Assembly (NCBI RefSeq): GCF_001050375.1
Contig: NZ_KQ130488.1
Location: 140,443-204,442 of the forward strand
Source of the DNA: Catenovulum maritimum
GTDB lineage: Bacteria; Pseudomonadota; Gammaproteobacteria; Enterobacterales; Alteromonadaceae
Direction: 5' to 3'
DNA length: 64,000 nucleotides
Position 1 is the stretch's first letter. Each line of letters begins with the position of its first letter. The notes beneath the pieces are model-generated. The model was not told where the DNA came from. It made no database searches and worked only from the letters and a program-made list of their open reading frames with translations. Made by a program: the position numbers and the translations under genes. This document shows positions 1 to 9,635 of the stretch, piece after piece.

Positions 1-1
1 G

Positions 2-1519
2 AACAGCGTAAATCGGAATAACAAAGTTAAACAACCAATCGAGATGGCTTTAAGGAATGCACGTAGGCTAAATGAATTAGTGGACCAATTGCTGGATTAT
101 AGAAAATTACAAACCGGAGCAGTTATTCTGCATCCAAGCACCAAAGATTTTAACCAGTTCATTAAAATGGTCGTTGCTGATTTCGCTAATTTAGCTGAAT
201 CACGTGAGCAAAGTATCAATTTAAAATGTGACAATGGAAGTTATTTGTGTAAGTTTGATCCTGACGCCATGCGTAAAATTTTGGATAATTTAGTTTTAAA
301 TGCACTTAAATATTCCGCAAATAATACTCAGGTTAATATTAGTGTTAATACTCAAGAGCCGAGCTCAGGCATTGTAGTCATCATTGATGATCAAGGTATT
401 GGAATAGCTCAAGATGATCTAGTGCAAATATTCGACCCTTTCTACAGCGGCAATAATAAACTGGAGTCTAACTTATCTAGCTTTGGTGTTGGCTTAGCTT
501 TAGTTAAAGAATTAGTTGATCTGCAAAATGCTAGTATTACGGCAGAAAGCCCTTACTTTGTTGATAGAGAAGAAATTTCAGGCACAAGGTTTATTCTAAA
601 ATTACCGCACTTGACCAAGCTGAAAGTACAAGAAAAAGAGCAAAATAACCAAACAGACATAATACCAGCAACAAGCAAAATTTCTGATTTAAACGACCAA
701 CATGAGAAACTCATTTTATTAATAGATGACAACTCTGAATTAGGCGATTACTACTTATCTGAACTAGAAGATGACTTTAAAATAATTTTAGCCTGTAGCG
801 GTGAAGAAGGTTTAAAGCTAGCAATAGAAAAAATCCCCGACATCATAATTTCAGACGTCATGATGCCAGGTGGAATGGATGGTATTAGTATGTGCCAAAA
901 AATTAAAAATCACTCAGCCACTAGCCATATCCCTATTATTTTACAAACTTCTTTAACCTCACAAAGCTCTGAAGCGATGGGACTACAAGCAGGCGCTATT
1001 GATTACATCAATAAACCAATTTCGACGCCTTTATTAAAATCTAAAATTAAAAATCATTTAGAAGCGAGTAAAAGGGTCGCAACTTATATTGAAAAACAGC
1101 TTATTCGGTCTAAATACATCCCTGCCGAGCTAAATGAACAAGCAGAAAACAACTCTCTACTGACAACTGAAAAATTATCGAGCGCAGATGCGCAGTTTAT
1201 CCAAAATTTTAAAGATATAGTGGCCGAGCATTACACAGATTCACAGTTTAATGCTGAAGTATTAGCGTCAAAAATAGGCATGAGCCGGAGTGCTTTTTAT
1301 CGTAAATTTAAAGCCTTAACGAACCACTCTCCTGCCGAATATATTAAGAATTATCGATTAGATTGTGCTGTGGAAATGCTACTTGAACAAGGCTGCGTCA
1401 TCAACAACATAGCAGAAAAAATTGGCTATGCTGAACTAAGTCCATTTTACCGAGCATTCAAAAAGCGATTTTTATGCACCCCAGCAGAATACCGAACCAA
1501 ATTACAACAAAGCAATTAA
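2..1519 (+). CDS. Hybrid two-component regulator (kinase-receiver-AraC), 5' truncated by window edge
   Basis: This is the C-terminal part of a hybrid two-component system protein that senses a ligand through an N-terminal region lying outside the window and acts as both kinase and DNA-binding regulator. The frame is open to base 2, and the first visible residues (RNARRLNELVDQLLDYRK) are the second helix of a HisKA domain, so the phospho-acceptor histidine is upstream. Counting from the Met at 44, a HATPase_c domain follows (N-box near 80, DDQGIGI near 117, GVGLAL near 147), then a receiver (about 223-340) with DD near its start, phospho-Asp near 271 and a conserved KP, and a C-terminal AraC/XylS helix-turn-helix (about 386-491). 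In marine bacteria such proteins commonly control polysaccharide-use loci, but no glycan gene is visible here. Domain call is firm; ligand unknown. Confidence 0.9.
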   Translation, partial: NSVNRNNKVKQPIEMALRNARRLNELVDQLLDYRKLQTGAVILHPSTKDFNQFIKMVVADFANLAESREQSINLKCDNGSYLCKFDPDAMRKILDNLVLNALKYSANNTQVNISVNTQEPSSGIVVIIDDQGIGIAQDDLVQIFDPFYSGNNKLESNLSSFGVGLALVKELVDLQNASITAESPYFVDREEISGTRFILKLPHLTKLKVQEKEQNNQTDIIPATSKISDLNDQHEKLILLIDDNSELGDYYLSELEDDFKIILACSGEEGLKLAIEKIPDIIISDVMMPGGMDGISMCQKIKNHSATSHIPIILQTSLTSQSSEAMGLQAGAIDYINKPISTPLLKSKIKNHLEASKRVATYIEKQLIRSKYIPAELNEQAENNSLLTTEKLSSADAQFIQNFKDIVAEHYTDSQFNAEVLASKIGMSRSAFYRKFKALTNHSPAEYIKNYRLDCAVEMLLEQGCVINNIAEKIGYAELSPFYRAFKKRFLCTPAEYRTKLQQSN

Positions 1520-1573
1520 AATGATTAACTGGAAAGATAGGTATCGCTGAAGTTTATCAGGGAGTAAAGTAAC

Positions 1574-1599
1574 TGATTGGAGTAAATGATTGGAGTAAA
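1574..1599. repeat. Two tandem 13-bp direct repeats
   Basis: The 13-mer TGATTGGAGTAAA occurs twice in perfect tandem (1574-1586 and 1587-1599), with a degenerate partial copy just before. It lies between the regulator stop codon and the SulP gene stop codon, immediately before the hairpin at 1598-1630. No function can be assigned. Confidence 0.8.
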
Positions 1600-1630
1600 T
1601 GAATGTGCTAACTTAGCTAGCACATTCATT
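1598..1630. terminator. Inverted repeat between convergent genes
   Basis: A 13-bp stem (AATGAATGTGCTA with its complement at 1618-1630) encloses a 7-nt loop between two convergent genes. It lacks a strong T-run on either side, so it is a terminator-like hairpin serving one or both genes rather than a textbook intrinsic terminator. Confidence 0.5.
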
Positions 1631-1647
1631 AAACATGGCTCAATAAA

Positions 1648-3213
1648 CTAACCTAGTTTATCGCTCGCAACATGATATTCAGGATCTTCTAATATATTAA
1701 CTTCACAAGCATCGCCAGCTTGTTTCAATAAAGAAACACATTCAGGGCTTAAATGACGTAAATGTAATTTTTTACCGACTTGTTTGTACTTTTCAGCCAA
1801 ACCATCAATCGCTTCTATGCCAGAATGATCACTTACACGTGAACGTTGAAACTCAACAATCACTTCTTCAGGATCATTTTCAATATCAAATAACTCTTTA
1901 AAGTTAGCAACTGACGCAAAGAATACTGGCCCTTGAATTTCATAAACTTTATGACCGTCTTCATTTAAATATGTTTTAGCTTGAATGTGTTTTGCATGTT
2001 TCCAAGCAAACACAAGTGCCGAAACAATCACACCAATGACAACCGCAATCGCTAAATCATAAACAACCGTAATGCCTGATACAAGAATGATAATAAACGC
2101 ATCTGTTACTGGAATTTTACGAATAATACGTAATGATGACCATTCAAATGTGCCTAAAACAACCATAAACATTATGCCAACTAATGCAGCAAGCGGGATC
2201 ATTTCAATTAAGCCTGCAGCAAACAAGATAAAGCCTAATAATACTAATGCTGCTGTAATACCAGATAATCGACCACGACCACCTGAATTAATATTGATCA
2301 TAGATTGGCCTATCATGGCACAACCACCCATACCACCAAAGAAACCATTGGTAGTATTTGCTATACCTTGACCAATACATTCACGGTTACTTTTTCCGCG
2401 AGTACCGGTAATTTCATCAATTAAAGTTAAAGTCAGTAACGACTCAATCAAACCAATTGCGGCAATAACAAGCGCAGTTGGGAATATGATAATTAAGGTT
2501 TCAAGCGTAAAAGGAACCATAGGAATTGAGAAACTCGGTAGTTCACCATTTAATGAAGCGTTAGCTGCTTCTTCTGGTGGTAACATATCGCGAACAAAAT
2601 CAATAACATTACGAGTATCTAAATCTAAGCCAATCACTATGCCAGTCACCACGACAATCGCAACTAAACCAGAAGGAACTGCTGTCGTTAATTTAGGTAA
2701 GAAATGCACAATCGCCATCGTTAAGGCGACTAACCCCAACATAAGATACATGCCCTCGCCTTGCAGCCAAGTCCACTCGCCTACTGAATCCAGTATTTTG
2801 AATTGACCTAGCTGGGCTAGGAATATAACAATCGCTAAACCATTGACAAATCCCAGCATAACTGGGTGCGGAACCATACGAATAAATTTACCTAACTTAA
2901 ACACACCGGCCATTATTTGTAGTAATCCAGCGAGTACAACCGCGGCAAATAAATATTGCACGCCATGTACAGCAACGAGTGCAACCATAACAACAGCTGT
3001 CGCACCTGTCGCACCTGAAATCATGCCTGGACGACCACCAAAAATTGAAGTTAGTAAGCCCATCATAAACGCAGCATATAAACCTATCATAGGTTCAACA
3101 CCAGCAACAAACGCAAACGCAACCGCCTCAGGTACTAAAGCTAATGCTACAGTAATCCCAGACAATACATCGTTTTTAACGTTTGATTGATTTGTATTAA
3201 TCAAATTAAACAT
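1648..3213 (-). CDS. SulP family inorganic anion transporter with STAS domain
   Basis: Inner-membrane anion transporter of the SulP/SLC26 family, 521 residues. It has a strongly hydrophobic N-terminal core with many membrane segments (about 1-405) that begins with the family signature around [20 protein letters not shown], and a cytoplasmic STAS domain (about 410-510). Family members carry sulfate, bicarbonate or other anions, and the sequence alone does not decide which. It stands alone on the minus strand, convergent with the regulator gene and downstream of ratA-rnfH behind a hairpin, so it probably has its own promoter in 3214-3263. A second SulP paralogue is at 56108-57742. The two share the fold but have clearly different sequences, so this is not a recent duplication. 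Confidence 0.9.
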   Translation of the reverse strand: MFNLINTNQSNVKNDVLSGITVALALVPEAVAFAFVAGVEPMIGLYAAFMMGLLTSIFGGRPGMISGATGATAVVMVALVAVHGVQYLFAAVVLAGLLQIMAGVFKLGKFIRMVPHPVMLGFVNGLAIVIFLAQLGQFKILDSVGEWTWLQGEGMYLMLGLVALTMAIVHFLPKLTTAVPSGLVAIVVVTGIVIGLDLDTRNVIDFVRDMLPPEEAANASLNGELPSFSIPMVPFTLETLIIIFPTALVIAAIGLIESLLTLTLIDEITGTRGKSNRECIGQGIANTTNGFFGGMGGCAMIGQSMININSGGRGRLSGITAALVLLGFILFAAGLIEMIPLAALVGIMFMVVLGTFEWSSLRIIRKIPVTDAFIIILVSGITVVYDLAIAVVIGVIVSALVFAWKHAKHIQAKTYLNEDGHKVYEIQGPVFFASVANFKELFDIENDPEEVIVEFQRSRVSDHSGIEAIDGLAEKYKQVGKKLHLRHLSPECVSLLKQAGDACEVNILEDPEYHVASDKLG

Positions 3214-3263
3214 TAGAGTCTCTATAAGTTATTTAAGTGAGTCGCTCAAAATGAGCGTAAATG

Positions 3264-3302
3264 AAAAGCATCAAACTAAAATGACAATTATAGTTTGATG
3301 CT
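3264..3302 (-). terminator. Terminator-like hairpin after rnfH
   Basis: A 12-bp stem (AGCATCAAACTA at 3267-3278 with its complement at 3291-3302, 12-nt loop) lies just downstream of the rnfH stop on the minus strand and is followed by only four Ts. It probably ends the ratA-rnfH transcript before the SulP gene. The short T-run lowers confidence. Confidence 0.5.
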
Positions 3303-3312
3303 ATTAAAACCT

Positions 3313-3648
3313 TTACTTGGTGACTTTTTTCGCACCGGTAATTTTATTTGCTCGGCCTTCCTCTTTTGCTTTTTCAGCTCTGAGCCTTCTGATCTCTTTT
3401 GGATCAGCAATTAAAGGTCGATAAATTTCTATTCTGTCGCCTAGTTTAATTGTATCTGAAAGCTTTTTAGTTCGACTCCAAATTCCAACTTTATTGTTTG
3501 CTAGGTCTATCTCAGGATATTCTTCTAAAATGCCTGAAGCTTTAATGCAAGCTTCAATACTTGTCCCTTCAGAAACATGAACTGTCATTATGCTTTGCTT
3601 AGTTGGTAATGCGAATGCAACTTCAACTTTAAGTAATTCATCACTCAT
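3313..3648 (-). CDS. rnfH: RnfH family ubiquitin-like protein
   Basis: Small cytoplasmic protein of the RnfH family (beta-grasp, ubiquitin-like fold), 111 residues. Seen: an N-terminal [11 protein letters not shown] strand, the [26 protein letters not shown] core and the lysine/arginine-rich tail starting [13 protein letters not shown], all typical of the family. Its ATG overlaps the TGA of the upstream ratA by four bases (ATGA), implying translational coupling, and the ratA-rnfH pair next to a divergent smpB is the usual gammaproteobacterial arrangement. The biochemical role is not settled; despite the name, no rnf electron-transport gene is nearby. The tail is slightly longer than in the E. 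coli protein. Confidence 0.9.
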   Translation of the reverse strand: MSDELLKVEVAFALPTKQSIMTVHVSEGTSIEACIKASGILEEYPEIDLANNKVGIWSRTKKLSDTIKLGDRIEIYRPLIADPKEIRRLRAEKAKEEGRANKITGAKKVTK

Positions 3649-4079
3649 GCTGTATAAACCTTACTTGCTCTATCAACAAAAGCTTTAACCATATTATTCG
3701 CCATATGACTAAAAACAGAACCAAATGCCATAGCAATCAATTTAGATGAAAATTCAAACTCTAAATCTAAAATGACTTTACAAGCATCTTCATCAATTTC
3801 TTGGAATTGCCAAGTGCCTGTTAATTTTTTGAAAGGACCATCGACTAAATTTATCTCAATTGATTTCCCATCACACATTTTATTGTGTGTCGTAAACCAT
3901 TTAGTAATGCCACCCTTACCAACTAACAAGGAAGCTTTTTGTTCAATATCCGTCTTTTCGATTACTTTTACATCTTGGCAATCCGGCAGGAACTTCGAAT
4001 AAGCAGACACATCATTAACCAAATCATACATATTTTTCGCACTATGCATAACCAAAGCATGTCTGTGTATAGCTGGCAT
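3645..4079 (-). CDS. ratA: RatA family START-like (SRPBCC) protein
   Basis: Coenzyme-Q-binding-like START/SRPBCC domain protein of the RatA (YfjG, Coq10-related) family, 144 residues. The start chosen is the ATG at 4079, giving [21 protein letters not shown], because an AGGAG lies 7 bases upstream; a longer in-frame reading would add 13 residues with no support. Conserved features are [17 protein letters not shown] near the N-terminus and the [11 protein letters not shown]...[18 protein letters not shown]-terminal helix. In E. coli RatA was described as an inhibitor of 70S ribosome association, while the fold suggests quinone or lipid binding. The true cellular role is open. It is translationally coupled to rnfH. 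Confidence 0.88.
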   Translation of the reverse strand: MPAIHRHALVMHSAKNMYDLVNDVSAYSKFLPDCQDVKVIEKTDIEQKASLLVGKGGITKWFTTHNKMCDGKSIEINLVDGPFKKLTGTWQFQEIDEDACKVILDLEFEFSSKLIAMAFGSVFSHMANNMVKAFVDRASKVYTA

Positions 4080-4364
4080 TCTGAACTCCTGAAAATTAAC
4101 GAGCGCGGATTCTACCATAAATTGATCTCAGCCGCATTTTTGATAATAAAAATTTCATCGAAATTTGTTACTGATGAAACCGCTAGCCTGTTGCTATCGT
4201 TTAGGTATAATATCTGGCTTATACCAGAGGGCTAAATGCGCGACATGGTCATATTGTTCACCAAATATACCCTGATGTCGTAGTAAATGCTTGCTCAAAA
4301 GCAAATACCAAGATTAGACTCGCCCTATAGATAATCGCTTGTTTCATCGAGAAAATAAACATTT

Positions 4365-4850
4365 ATGGCAAATGCAAAAAAGAAAAAAACCAATACTAGC
4401 AACACTATTGCTTTAAATAAAAAAGCAAGGCACGAATATGCCTTGGAAGACAAATATGAAGCAGGTTTAGAGTTACAGGGCTGGGAAGTTAAAAGTATCC
4501 GCGCAGGTAAAGTTAATATTTCTGATACCTACGTTTTTATTAAAGATGGCGAAGCATTCTTATTAGGCTGTCAAATTCAACCTTTGCATACTGCGTCAAC
4601 TCACGTAGTTGCTGACCCTAAACGTTATCGCAAACTACTCATGAAACGTAGAGAAATTGACGCACTTATCGGTGCGCAAGAAAGAAATGGCTACACTATT
4701 GTTGCTACCGCCATGTATTGGAAACGCTGCTGGGTTAAGCTAGAAATCAAACTAGGTCGTGGTAAGAAAAGCCATGACAAGCGTGAAGATATTAAAGATA
4801 AAGATTGGGCTCGTCAGAAAGAGCGCATGATGAAGCACAACGCCCGCTAA
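4365..4850 (+). CDS. smpB: SsrA-binding protein SmpB
   Basis: SmpB binds tmRNA and brings it to stalled ribosomes for trans-translation. It has 161 residues, the normal family length. The OB-fold core is clear ([39 protein letters not shown]), and the basic tail ([24 protein letters not shown]) is the segment that enters the decoding centre in characterised homologues. The gene is divergent from ratA-rnfH. No tmRNA gene follows within the window; the gene is closed by a palindromic terminator at 4894. A TATAAT lies at 4206-4211 but has no good -35, so the promoter is not assigned, and the ribosome-binding site is weak (GAGA far upstream). Confidence 0.97.
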   Translation: MANAKKKKTNTSNTIALNKKARHEYALEDKYEAGLELQGWEVKSIRAGKVNISDTYVFIKDGEAFLLGCQIQPLHTASTHVVADPKRYRKLLMKRREIDALIGAQERNGYTIVATAMYWKRCWVKLEIKLGRGKKSHDKREDIKDKDWARQKERMMKHNAR

Positions 4851-4893
4851 TTATTTTGTCAGTGTAGATATCTTGTCTCTCCAAGATAAAATC

Positions 4894-4919
4894 AAAAAAG
4901 AGGCCTAGGCCTCTTTTTT
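4894..4919. terminator. Bidirectional intrinsic terminator between smpB and clpA
   Basis: A perfect 26-bp palindrome: core GAGGCCTAGGCCTC (4900-4913) flanked by six As and six Ts. It lies between the convergent smpB and clpA and gives a G+C-rich stem followed by a T-run in both directions. Confidence 0.92.
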
Positions 4920-4947
4920 CAATTCAAACATTCAGTGCCAGTTGAAA

Positions 4948-7215
4948 CTAACTTTCAGCAGCTTCCACATGGCAATCTTCGTACTCAAAATCAAGTGCAT
5001 CGCCATTAACCGTTATCGTAACAGAACCACCTTTAGCCAAAACACCAAATAATAGTTCGTTCGCTAATGGCTTTTTCAAATGTTCTTGTATCACTCTGGC
5101 CATAGGTCTTGCGCCCATCGCTTTGTCGTAGCCTTTTTCAGCCAACCACTCTCGAGCATCACTTTGTAAGTTAAGTACCACTCCTTTTTTGTCCAGTTGA
5201 GATTCAAGCTCTGCAATAAACTTATCAACGACTTGAACAATAATTTCAGGTGATAAATGATTGAACCAAATTGTACTATCCAGTCTATTTCTAAACTCTG
5301 GCGTAAACGTGCGATTAATTTCAACCATAGCATCTGAATCATGATCTTGTTGTTGAAAACCAATTGATTTACGAGTTGTTTCTTGCACACCCGCATTGGT
5401 TGTCATCACAAGCACAACATTTCTAAAATCAGCTTTTCGACCGTTATTATCTGTTAAAGTACCGTGATCCATAACTTGCAACAAGACATTAAATACATCT
5501 GGATGTGCTTTTTCAATCTCATCCAGTAAAACAACTGAATGCGGATGTTTAATTACTTGATCGGTTAACAAACCACCTTGGTCATAACCAACATATCCAG
5601 GTGGTGCGCCAATTAATCGAGATACAGTATGTCGTTCCATATATTCTGACATATCAATTCGGATCAACTCTACACCTAGTGCTTTAGCCAGCTGTTGAGT
5701 AATTTCTGTTTTACCAACCCCTGTCGGGCCAGCAAATAAGAAGCTACCTATTGGTTTGGATTCATCACCTAAACCAGAACGGGATAGCCTAATCGCCGAT
5801 GATAATGTCTCAATCGCTGGATTTTGACCAAACACAACCATTTTTAAATTACGTTCTAAATTCTTCAATACATCTTTGTCTGAAGAAGAGACCGACTTTT
5901 CTGGGATACGCGCAATTTTAGAAATAATTTGCTCTATATCCGACACCCCAATCGTTTTTTTGCGCTTACTTGCTGCTAGTAACCTTTGGCTTGCCCCTGC
6001 TTCATCGATAATATCTATGGCTTTATCTGGTAACTGCCTTTCATTAATGTATTTTTTCGATAACTCAGCTGCCGCTCTAATAGCTTTATTTGTGTATCGA
6101 ATGCCATGGTGCTCTTCATATCTAGACTTTAAGCCCATTAATATTTTTGTTGTGTCATCAACTGACGGTTCGACCACATCAATTTTTTGAAAACGTCTAA
6201 CGAGCGCTCTATCTTTTTCAAAAATTCCTTGGAATTCTTGATAGGTTGTCGAGCCCATACATTTAACTTTACCACCAGACAACAATGGCTTAAGTAAGTT
6301 AGACGCATCCATAACACCACCGGATGCAGCACCCGCTCCAATTATGGTATGAATTTCATCAATAAATAAAATGGCGGCTTCATCTTTTTCCAGTTCTTTT
6401 AAAAGACCTTTAAAACGCTTTTCAAAATCGCCTCGGTATTTAGTACCTGCAAGTAATGACCCCATATCCAGTGAATAAATAGTTGCATTTTCAATCACTT
6501 CTGGGACTTCTTTATTGACGATACGATATGCTAAGCCTTCCGCAATCGCGGTTTTACCGACTCCAGCTTCACCGACTAATAAAGGATTATTTTTACGACG
6601 GCGACAAAGCACTTGCACGGTTCGTTCTAATTCAGAGTCTCTGCCGATCAAAGGGTCAATTTTACCTAGCTCTGCTTCTTTGTTTAAGTCGGTACAAAAT
6701 GACTGTAAAACACTAGTAGATTCACCTTGCGCTTCAGACACTTCTTCAGTATCGACTTGACTGTTTATGTCCTCGCTTTCAATTTTTTTAATTCCATGCG
6801 AAATAAAATTAACCACATCTAAGCGAGTAATATCTGACTTTTTCAAAAGGTAAACAGCTTGGGATTCTTGCTCACTAAATATAGCAACCAAAACATTTGC
6901 ACCCGTTACTTCTGTTTTACCTGAAGATTGAACATGAAAAACCGCTCTTTGTAATACGCGCTGAAAGCCTAATGTAGGCTGAGTTTCTCGCTCGTTGTCA
7001 CTTTCAGGAATCACAGGTGTTGTTTCGTCTATAAAATTAACTAGCTCTAACTTTAGTTTATCAACGGGCGCACTGCAGGCTTGTAACGCGTCTAATGCAG
7101 CGGGGTTATTGAGTAATGCAAGGAGTAAATGTTCAACTGTCATAAATTCATGACGGTGCTCTCTAGCATCGCGAAAAGCATCATTTAGAGTAATTTCTAG
7201 ATCTTTATTTAACAT
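4948..7215 (-). CDS. clpA: ATP-dependent Clp protease ATP-binding subunit ClpA
   Basis: AAA+ unfoldase that feeds substrates to the ClpP protease, 755 residues. The start is the ATG at 7215 ([14 protein letters not shown]), preceded by GGAG; a GTG 12 bases upstream overlaps that ribosome-binding site. Domains in order: Clp N-domain (about 1-145), first AAA+ module with Walker A GEAGVGKT near 217 and Walker [10 protein letters not shown], and second AAA+ module with GPTGVGKT near 497 and [13 protein letters not shown]. ClpB's long middle coiled-coil is absent, and length and ClpS context fit ClpA. It lies 39 bp downstream of clpS and is probably cotranscribed with it. clpP is not in this window. 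Confidence 0.97.
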   Translation of the reverse strand: MLNKDLEITLNDAFRDAREHRHEFMTVEHLLLALLNNPAALDALQACSAPVDKLKLELVNFIDETTPVIPESDNERETQPTLGFQRVLQRAVFHVQSSGKTEVTGANVLVAIFSEQESQAVYLLKKSDITRLDVVNFISHGIKKIESEDINSQVDTEEVSEAQGESTSVLQSFCTDLNKEAELGKIDPLIGRDSELERTVQVLCRRRKNNPLLVGEAGVGKTAIAEGLAYRIVNKEVPEVIENATIYSLDMGSLLAGTKYRGDFEKRFKGLLKELEKDEAAILFIDEIHTIIGAGAASGGVMDASNLLKPLLSGGKVKCMGSTTYQEFQGIFEKDRALVRRFQKIDVVEPSVDDTTKILMGLKSRYEEHHGIRYTNKAIRAAAELSKKYINERQLPDKAIDIIDEAGASQRLLAASKRKKTIGVSDIEQIISKIARIPEKSVSSSDKDVLKNLERNLKMVVFGQNPAIETLSSAIRLSRSGLGDESKPIGSFLFAGPTGVGKTEITQQLAKALGVELIRIDMSEYMERHTVSRLIGAPPGYVGYDQGGLLTDQVIKHPHSVVLLDEIEKAHPDVFNVLLQVMDHGTLTDNNGRKADFRNVVLVMTTNAGVQETTRKSIGFQQQDHDSDAMVEINRTFTPEFRNRLDSTIWFNHLSPEIIVQVVDKFIAELESQLDKKGVVLNLQSDAREWLAEKGYDKAMGARPMARVIQEHLKKPLANELLFGVLAKGGSVTITVNGDALDFEYEDCHVEAAES

Positions 7216-7254
7216 ATGGTACTCCACTAACTGACAAAATAAGTATCCATTTGA

Positions 7255-7572
7255 TTACGCTTGTTCCATAGTGCACTTCAAAGGGTGTTGATTATCTTTC
7301 GCATATTTATTTACTTGGGAGACTTTAGTTTCTGCTATCTCACTCGTATAGGTTCCACAAGTTCCCTTTCCATCATAGTGAATTGTTAGCATCACTTGAG
7401 TGGCTTTTTCTTCGTCCATATTAAAAAACTTTAACAACACATCCACCACAAAATCCATAGGGGTATAATCGTCATTGTTAAGTATTACTTTGTACATCGG
7501 TGGTGGCTTAATCGCCTGACGAACCGGATTTAGTAGTTCGTCATGATCTTCATTAAATTGTTTGTTACTCAT
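7255..7572 (-). CDS. clpS: ATP-dependent Clp protease adaptor ClpS
   Basis: ClpS binds N-degron substrates and docks on the ClpA N-domain. I take the start at 7572 ([13 protein letters not shown]), giving 105 residues, the normal length; an upstream in-frame extension of 12 residues is not conserved-looking. The core [28 protein letters not shown] carries the NDDYTPM motif that forms the N-degron pocket, and the VHYDGKG-like ITIHYDGKG region and AETKVSQVN follow. The gene is immediately upstream of clpA and divergent from a cspD-like gene, a common gammaproteobacterial arrangement. The ribosome-binding site is weak, so the exact start is less certain than the identity. Confidence 0.95.
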   Translation of the reverse strand: MSNKQFNEDHDELLNPVRQAIKPPPMYKVILNNDDYTPMDFVVDVLLKFFNMDEEKATQVMLTIHYDGKGTCGTYTSEIAETKVSQVNKYAKDNQHPLKCTMEQA

Positions 7573-7686
7573 AATTAAAATATAGCTCGCTAATGCCTGA
7601 TTGCCCAACCAATTTATTATATAAAAAAAATTTGGTTAATTTTTCATTAATTGGGCTAATTTAACTTGACTGGTCGGATAATTTAT

Positions 7687-7704
7687 CTACATTTAAATAT
7701 GTAG
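7687..7704. promoter_or_regulatory. Operator-like palindrome in the clpS-cspD divergent region
   Basis: CTACAT-TTAAAT-ATGTAG is an 18-bp interrupted palindrome in the intergenic region between divergent clpS and the cspD-like gene. It could bind a dimeric regulator or be chance in AT-rich DNA. Confidence 0.3.
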
Positions 7705-7797
7705 TCTGTATTAGAGGTTTTCAATAGCGGTACTCAAATACAGCTTCACGTAATCGATTAAATCGACCCTGTTCAGGATTCAGAAGGAATTAGTAGT

Positions 7798-8013
7798 ATG
7801 GCTATCGGTAAAGTGAAATGGTTCAATAACGCTAAAGGTTTTGGTTTTATTGTGCCAGATGGTGAAGATGATGATGTTTTCGCACATTATTCAACTATCA
7901 GTATGGACGGTTATCGCACACTAAAAGCGGGCCAAGAAGTTGAGTTTGAACTTGAAGAAGGTCCTAAAGGGCTGCATGCAACAAACATTAAATTACCAGA
8001 GATGGTAAAATAA
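7798..8013 (+). CDS. cspD: Cold-shock domain protein, CspD-like
   Basis: Single cold-shock domain, 71 residues, with RNP1 (GKVKWFNNAKGFGFIVPDG) and RNP2-like (DVFAHYSTI) single-strand nucleic-acid-binding motifs. The acidic insertion DGEDDDVFAHY and the position divergent from clpS match CspD, a stationary-phase protein that inhibits replication in E. coli, better than CspA. A second cold-shock gene at 51729 lacks these features. AAGGA lies about 10 bases before the ATG, and a strong intrinsic terminator follows at 8042. The long 5' leader (from about 7705) is AT-rich with no recognised RNA element. Confidence 0.85.
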   Translation: MAIGKVKWFNNAKGFGFIVPDGEDDDVFAHYSTISMDGYRTLKAGQEVEFELEEGPKGLHATNIKLPEMVK

Positions 8014-8041
8014 CTTCTTATATAAACTTTTATGTTTATTT

Positions 8042-8070
8042 AAAAAAACCGATTTTACATCGGTTTTTTT
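8042..8070 (+). terminator. Intrinsic terminator of the cspD-like gene
   Basis: The stem AAAAACCGAT/ATCGGTTTTT with a short loop ends in a run of seven Ts, 28 bases after the stop codon. The A-run upstream makes it potentially bidirectional. Confidence 0.9.
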
Positions 8071-8137
8071 GTGTCTGAAATTCGCGGTTATGCTGATTTA
8101 AAGCACTTGCATTCCAATTTGAATATCAAGCTGAGTT

Positions 8138-8166
8138 AAAAAATGGCTGCATACTTTATGCAGCCA
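8138..8166 (-). terminator. Intrinsic terminator closing the flgBCDE operon
   Basis: A perfect 10-bp stem (TGGCTGCATA at 8144-8153 with its complement at 8157-8166, 3-nt loop) lies just after the flgE stop. On the minus strand it is followed by six Ts (As at 8138-8143). This shows that the transcript ends after flgE rather than continuing into flgF. Confidence 0.9.
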
Positions 8167-8183
8167 AATTATTAAATCTAAAA

Positions 8184-9605
8184 TTATCTAATTTGTAAGA
8201 TATTTTGTTGTAACTGTGAGTTTATATCTAACGCTCTTGAGTTAGCTTGGAAAGATTTTTGCGCTGTAATCAAATCCACCAGCTCTTGAGTAATATCAAC
8301 ATTAGATTGTTCTAGTGCATTCGACACTATAGTACCAAAAGTACCTGTATTCGCTTCACCCGCTAGTGGTTGACCAGATGAAATCGTTTCTTTCCAGCTC
8401 GCATTACCCACTTGTTGCAGACCTTGGTCATTAGCAAATCGAACTAATGCGACTCGTCCTAAATAATCAACTGTACCGTTTGAATAGTTAGCAGACACTA
8501 AACCATCATCCGCAATGGTAACACCCGTTAACCGACCCACTGTTGCTCCATCTTGCTCTAACGCGGTTACTTCAAACGACGAAGCAAATTGAGTTGGTGA
8601 ATCAAAATCAATAATAATACTTTGGCTTCCATCCGCACCATTAGTTAAAACACCCGCTTCGCCAGCGCCATTACCTAATCCCTGACTTTGGATGAAAGGT
8701 TGTGGGTCTGTTCCTGGTTCATTACCATTGATAGAAGCTATTTCACCTTGTGCATTAAATCGAATCGCAACGCCTACAAAGTCACCATCACCAGCTGGAT
8801 AGCCAGTCGGAGCAGCTGTAACCGGAGTTGCAGTTGTGGCATCAGTACCAGCTGAAGTTGAACCATTCAAATCAACCGGAATAGGATTACCATTTGCATC
8901 TGCATCAATCGACGAAAAAACATACCAGCGATTATCAACCGGAGGGGTTAAAGTTGGACCAACACCATCTTTCACATAGTAAGTTGTTTGTATATGGCTT
9001 TCACCTAAAGAATCAAACACTGTTATTGAAGAAGAAGCATGGTATGTAGAATTATCATTAGGATCAAACAAAGTTGGATCAAGGCCTGTTGAGGTTGAAT
9101 CAACATTCATTGTCATTTCAACTTCTGTGGTTGCAACTGGCACACCCGCTGAATCAGGGATTCTTAATGCCTCTGTTGTACTTAAAGAGACCCCCTGAGA
9201 GGTACCATCCGAGTTCACAGGATAAACCTGTAAAAAACTACCTTGGTTTGTCACAACAAAGTTATCGTCGTCTAGTTTAAAGTTACCTGCTCGAGTAAAA
9301 GTCATATCTCTTGCTTCTAAATCAGGTGTTGTTGCATAAAAACCATTACCAGTAACTGCTAAATCAAGCGAGTTATTAGTAAATTTTAAGCTACCTTGTG
9401 AAAATTGTTGAGCAACAACAGCGGTTGAACCACCATCACCAACTTTCGTTTTACCACCACCAAACACAGATTGAGCATAAACATCAGAAAACTCTGCTCT
9501 GGAACCTTTAAAACCTGTGGTATTGGTATTAGCAATGTTATTTGCCGTCGTATTTAAATCTTTTTGTGCTACCGAAATACCACTAAGCGCAATATTAAAT
9601 GACAT
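8184..9605 (-). CDS. flgE: Flagellar hook protein FlgE
   Basis: Main subunit of the flagellar hook, exported by the flagellar type III system and polymerised outside the cell, 473 residues. The N-terminus (SFNIALSGISVAQKDLNTTANNIANTNTTGFKGSRAEF) is the conserved rod/hook D0 signature, and the C-terminus (SNALEQSNVDITQELVDLITAQKSFQANSRALDINSQLQQNILQIR) is the matching coiled-coil half. The less conserved middle (about 100-370), rich in Thr, Asp, Gly and Pro, forms the surface-exposed domains. The start is supported by AGAGGTG about 9 bases upstream. It is the last gene of flgBCDE and is followed by a terminator, not by flgF. Confidence 0.95.
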   Translation of the reverse strand: MSFNIALSGISVAQKDLNTTANNIANTNTTGFKGSRAEFSDVYAQSVFGGGKTKVGDGGSTAVVAQQFSQGSLKFTNNSLDLAVTGNGFYATTPDLEARDMTFTRAGNFKLDDDNFVVTNQGSFLQVYPVNSDGTSQGVSLSTTEALRIPDSAGVPVATTEVEMTMNVDSTSTGLDPTLFDPNDNSTYHASSSITVFDSLGESHIQTTYYVKDGVGPTLTPPVDNRWYVFSSIDADANGNPIPVDLNGSTSAGTDATTATPVTAAPTGYPAGDGDFVGVAIRFNAQGEIASINGNEPGTDPQPFIQSQGLGNGAGEAGVLTNGADGSQSIIIDFDSPTQFASSFEVTALEQDGATVGRLTGVTIADDGLVSANYSNGTVDYLGRVALVRFANDQGLQQVGNASWKETISSGQPLAGEANTGTFGTIVSNALEQSNVDITQELVDLITAQKSFQANSRALDINSQLQQNILQIR

Positions 9606-9635
9606 AGCGTTTCACCTCTTTTAATTAATTGCCGC

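Noticed and set aside
2072..3190. Antisense reading frames within the SulP gene and similar frames inside clpA, cheA, carB and others
   Set aside because: They lie opposite strongly conserved genes, have low-complexity translations, and have no ribosome-binding sites of their own.
4206..4211. TATAAT as a smpB promoter
   Set aside because: A perfect -10 hexamer, but no acceptable -35 at 16-18 bp (TTGCTA is only 9 bp away), and it would give a 150-base leader.
4851..4947. tmRNA (ssrA) gene after smpB
   Set aside because: Only 97 bases separate smpB from clpA and they hold a terminator; no tmRNA features are present.
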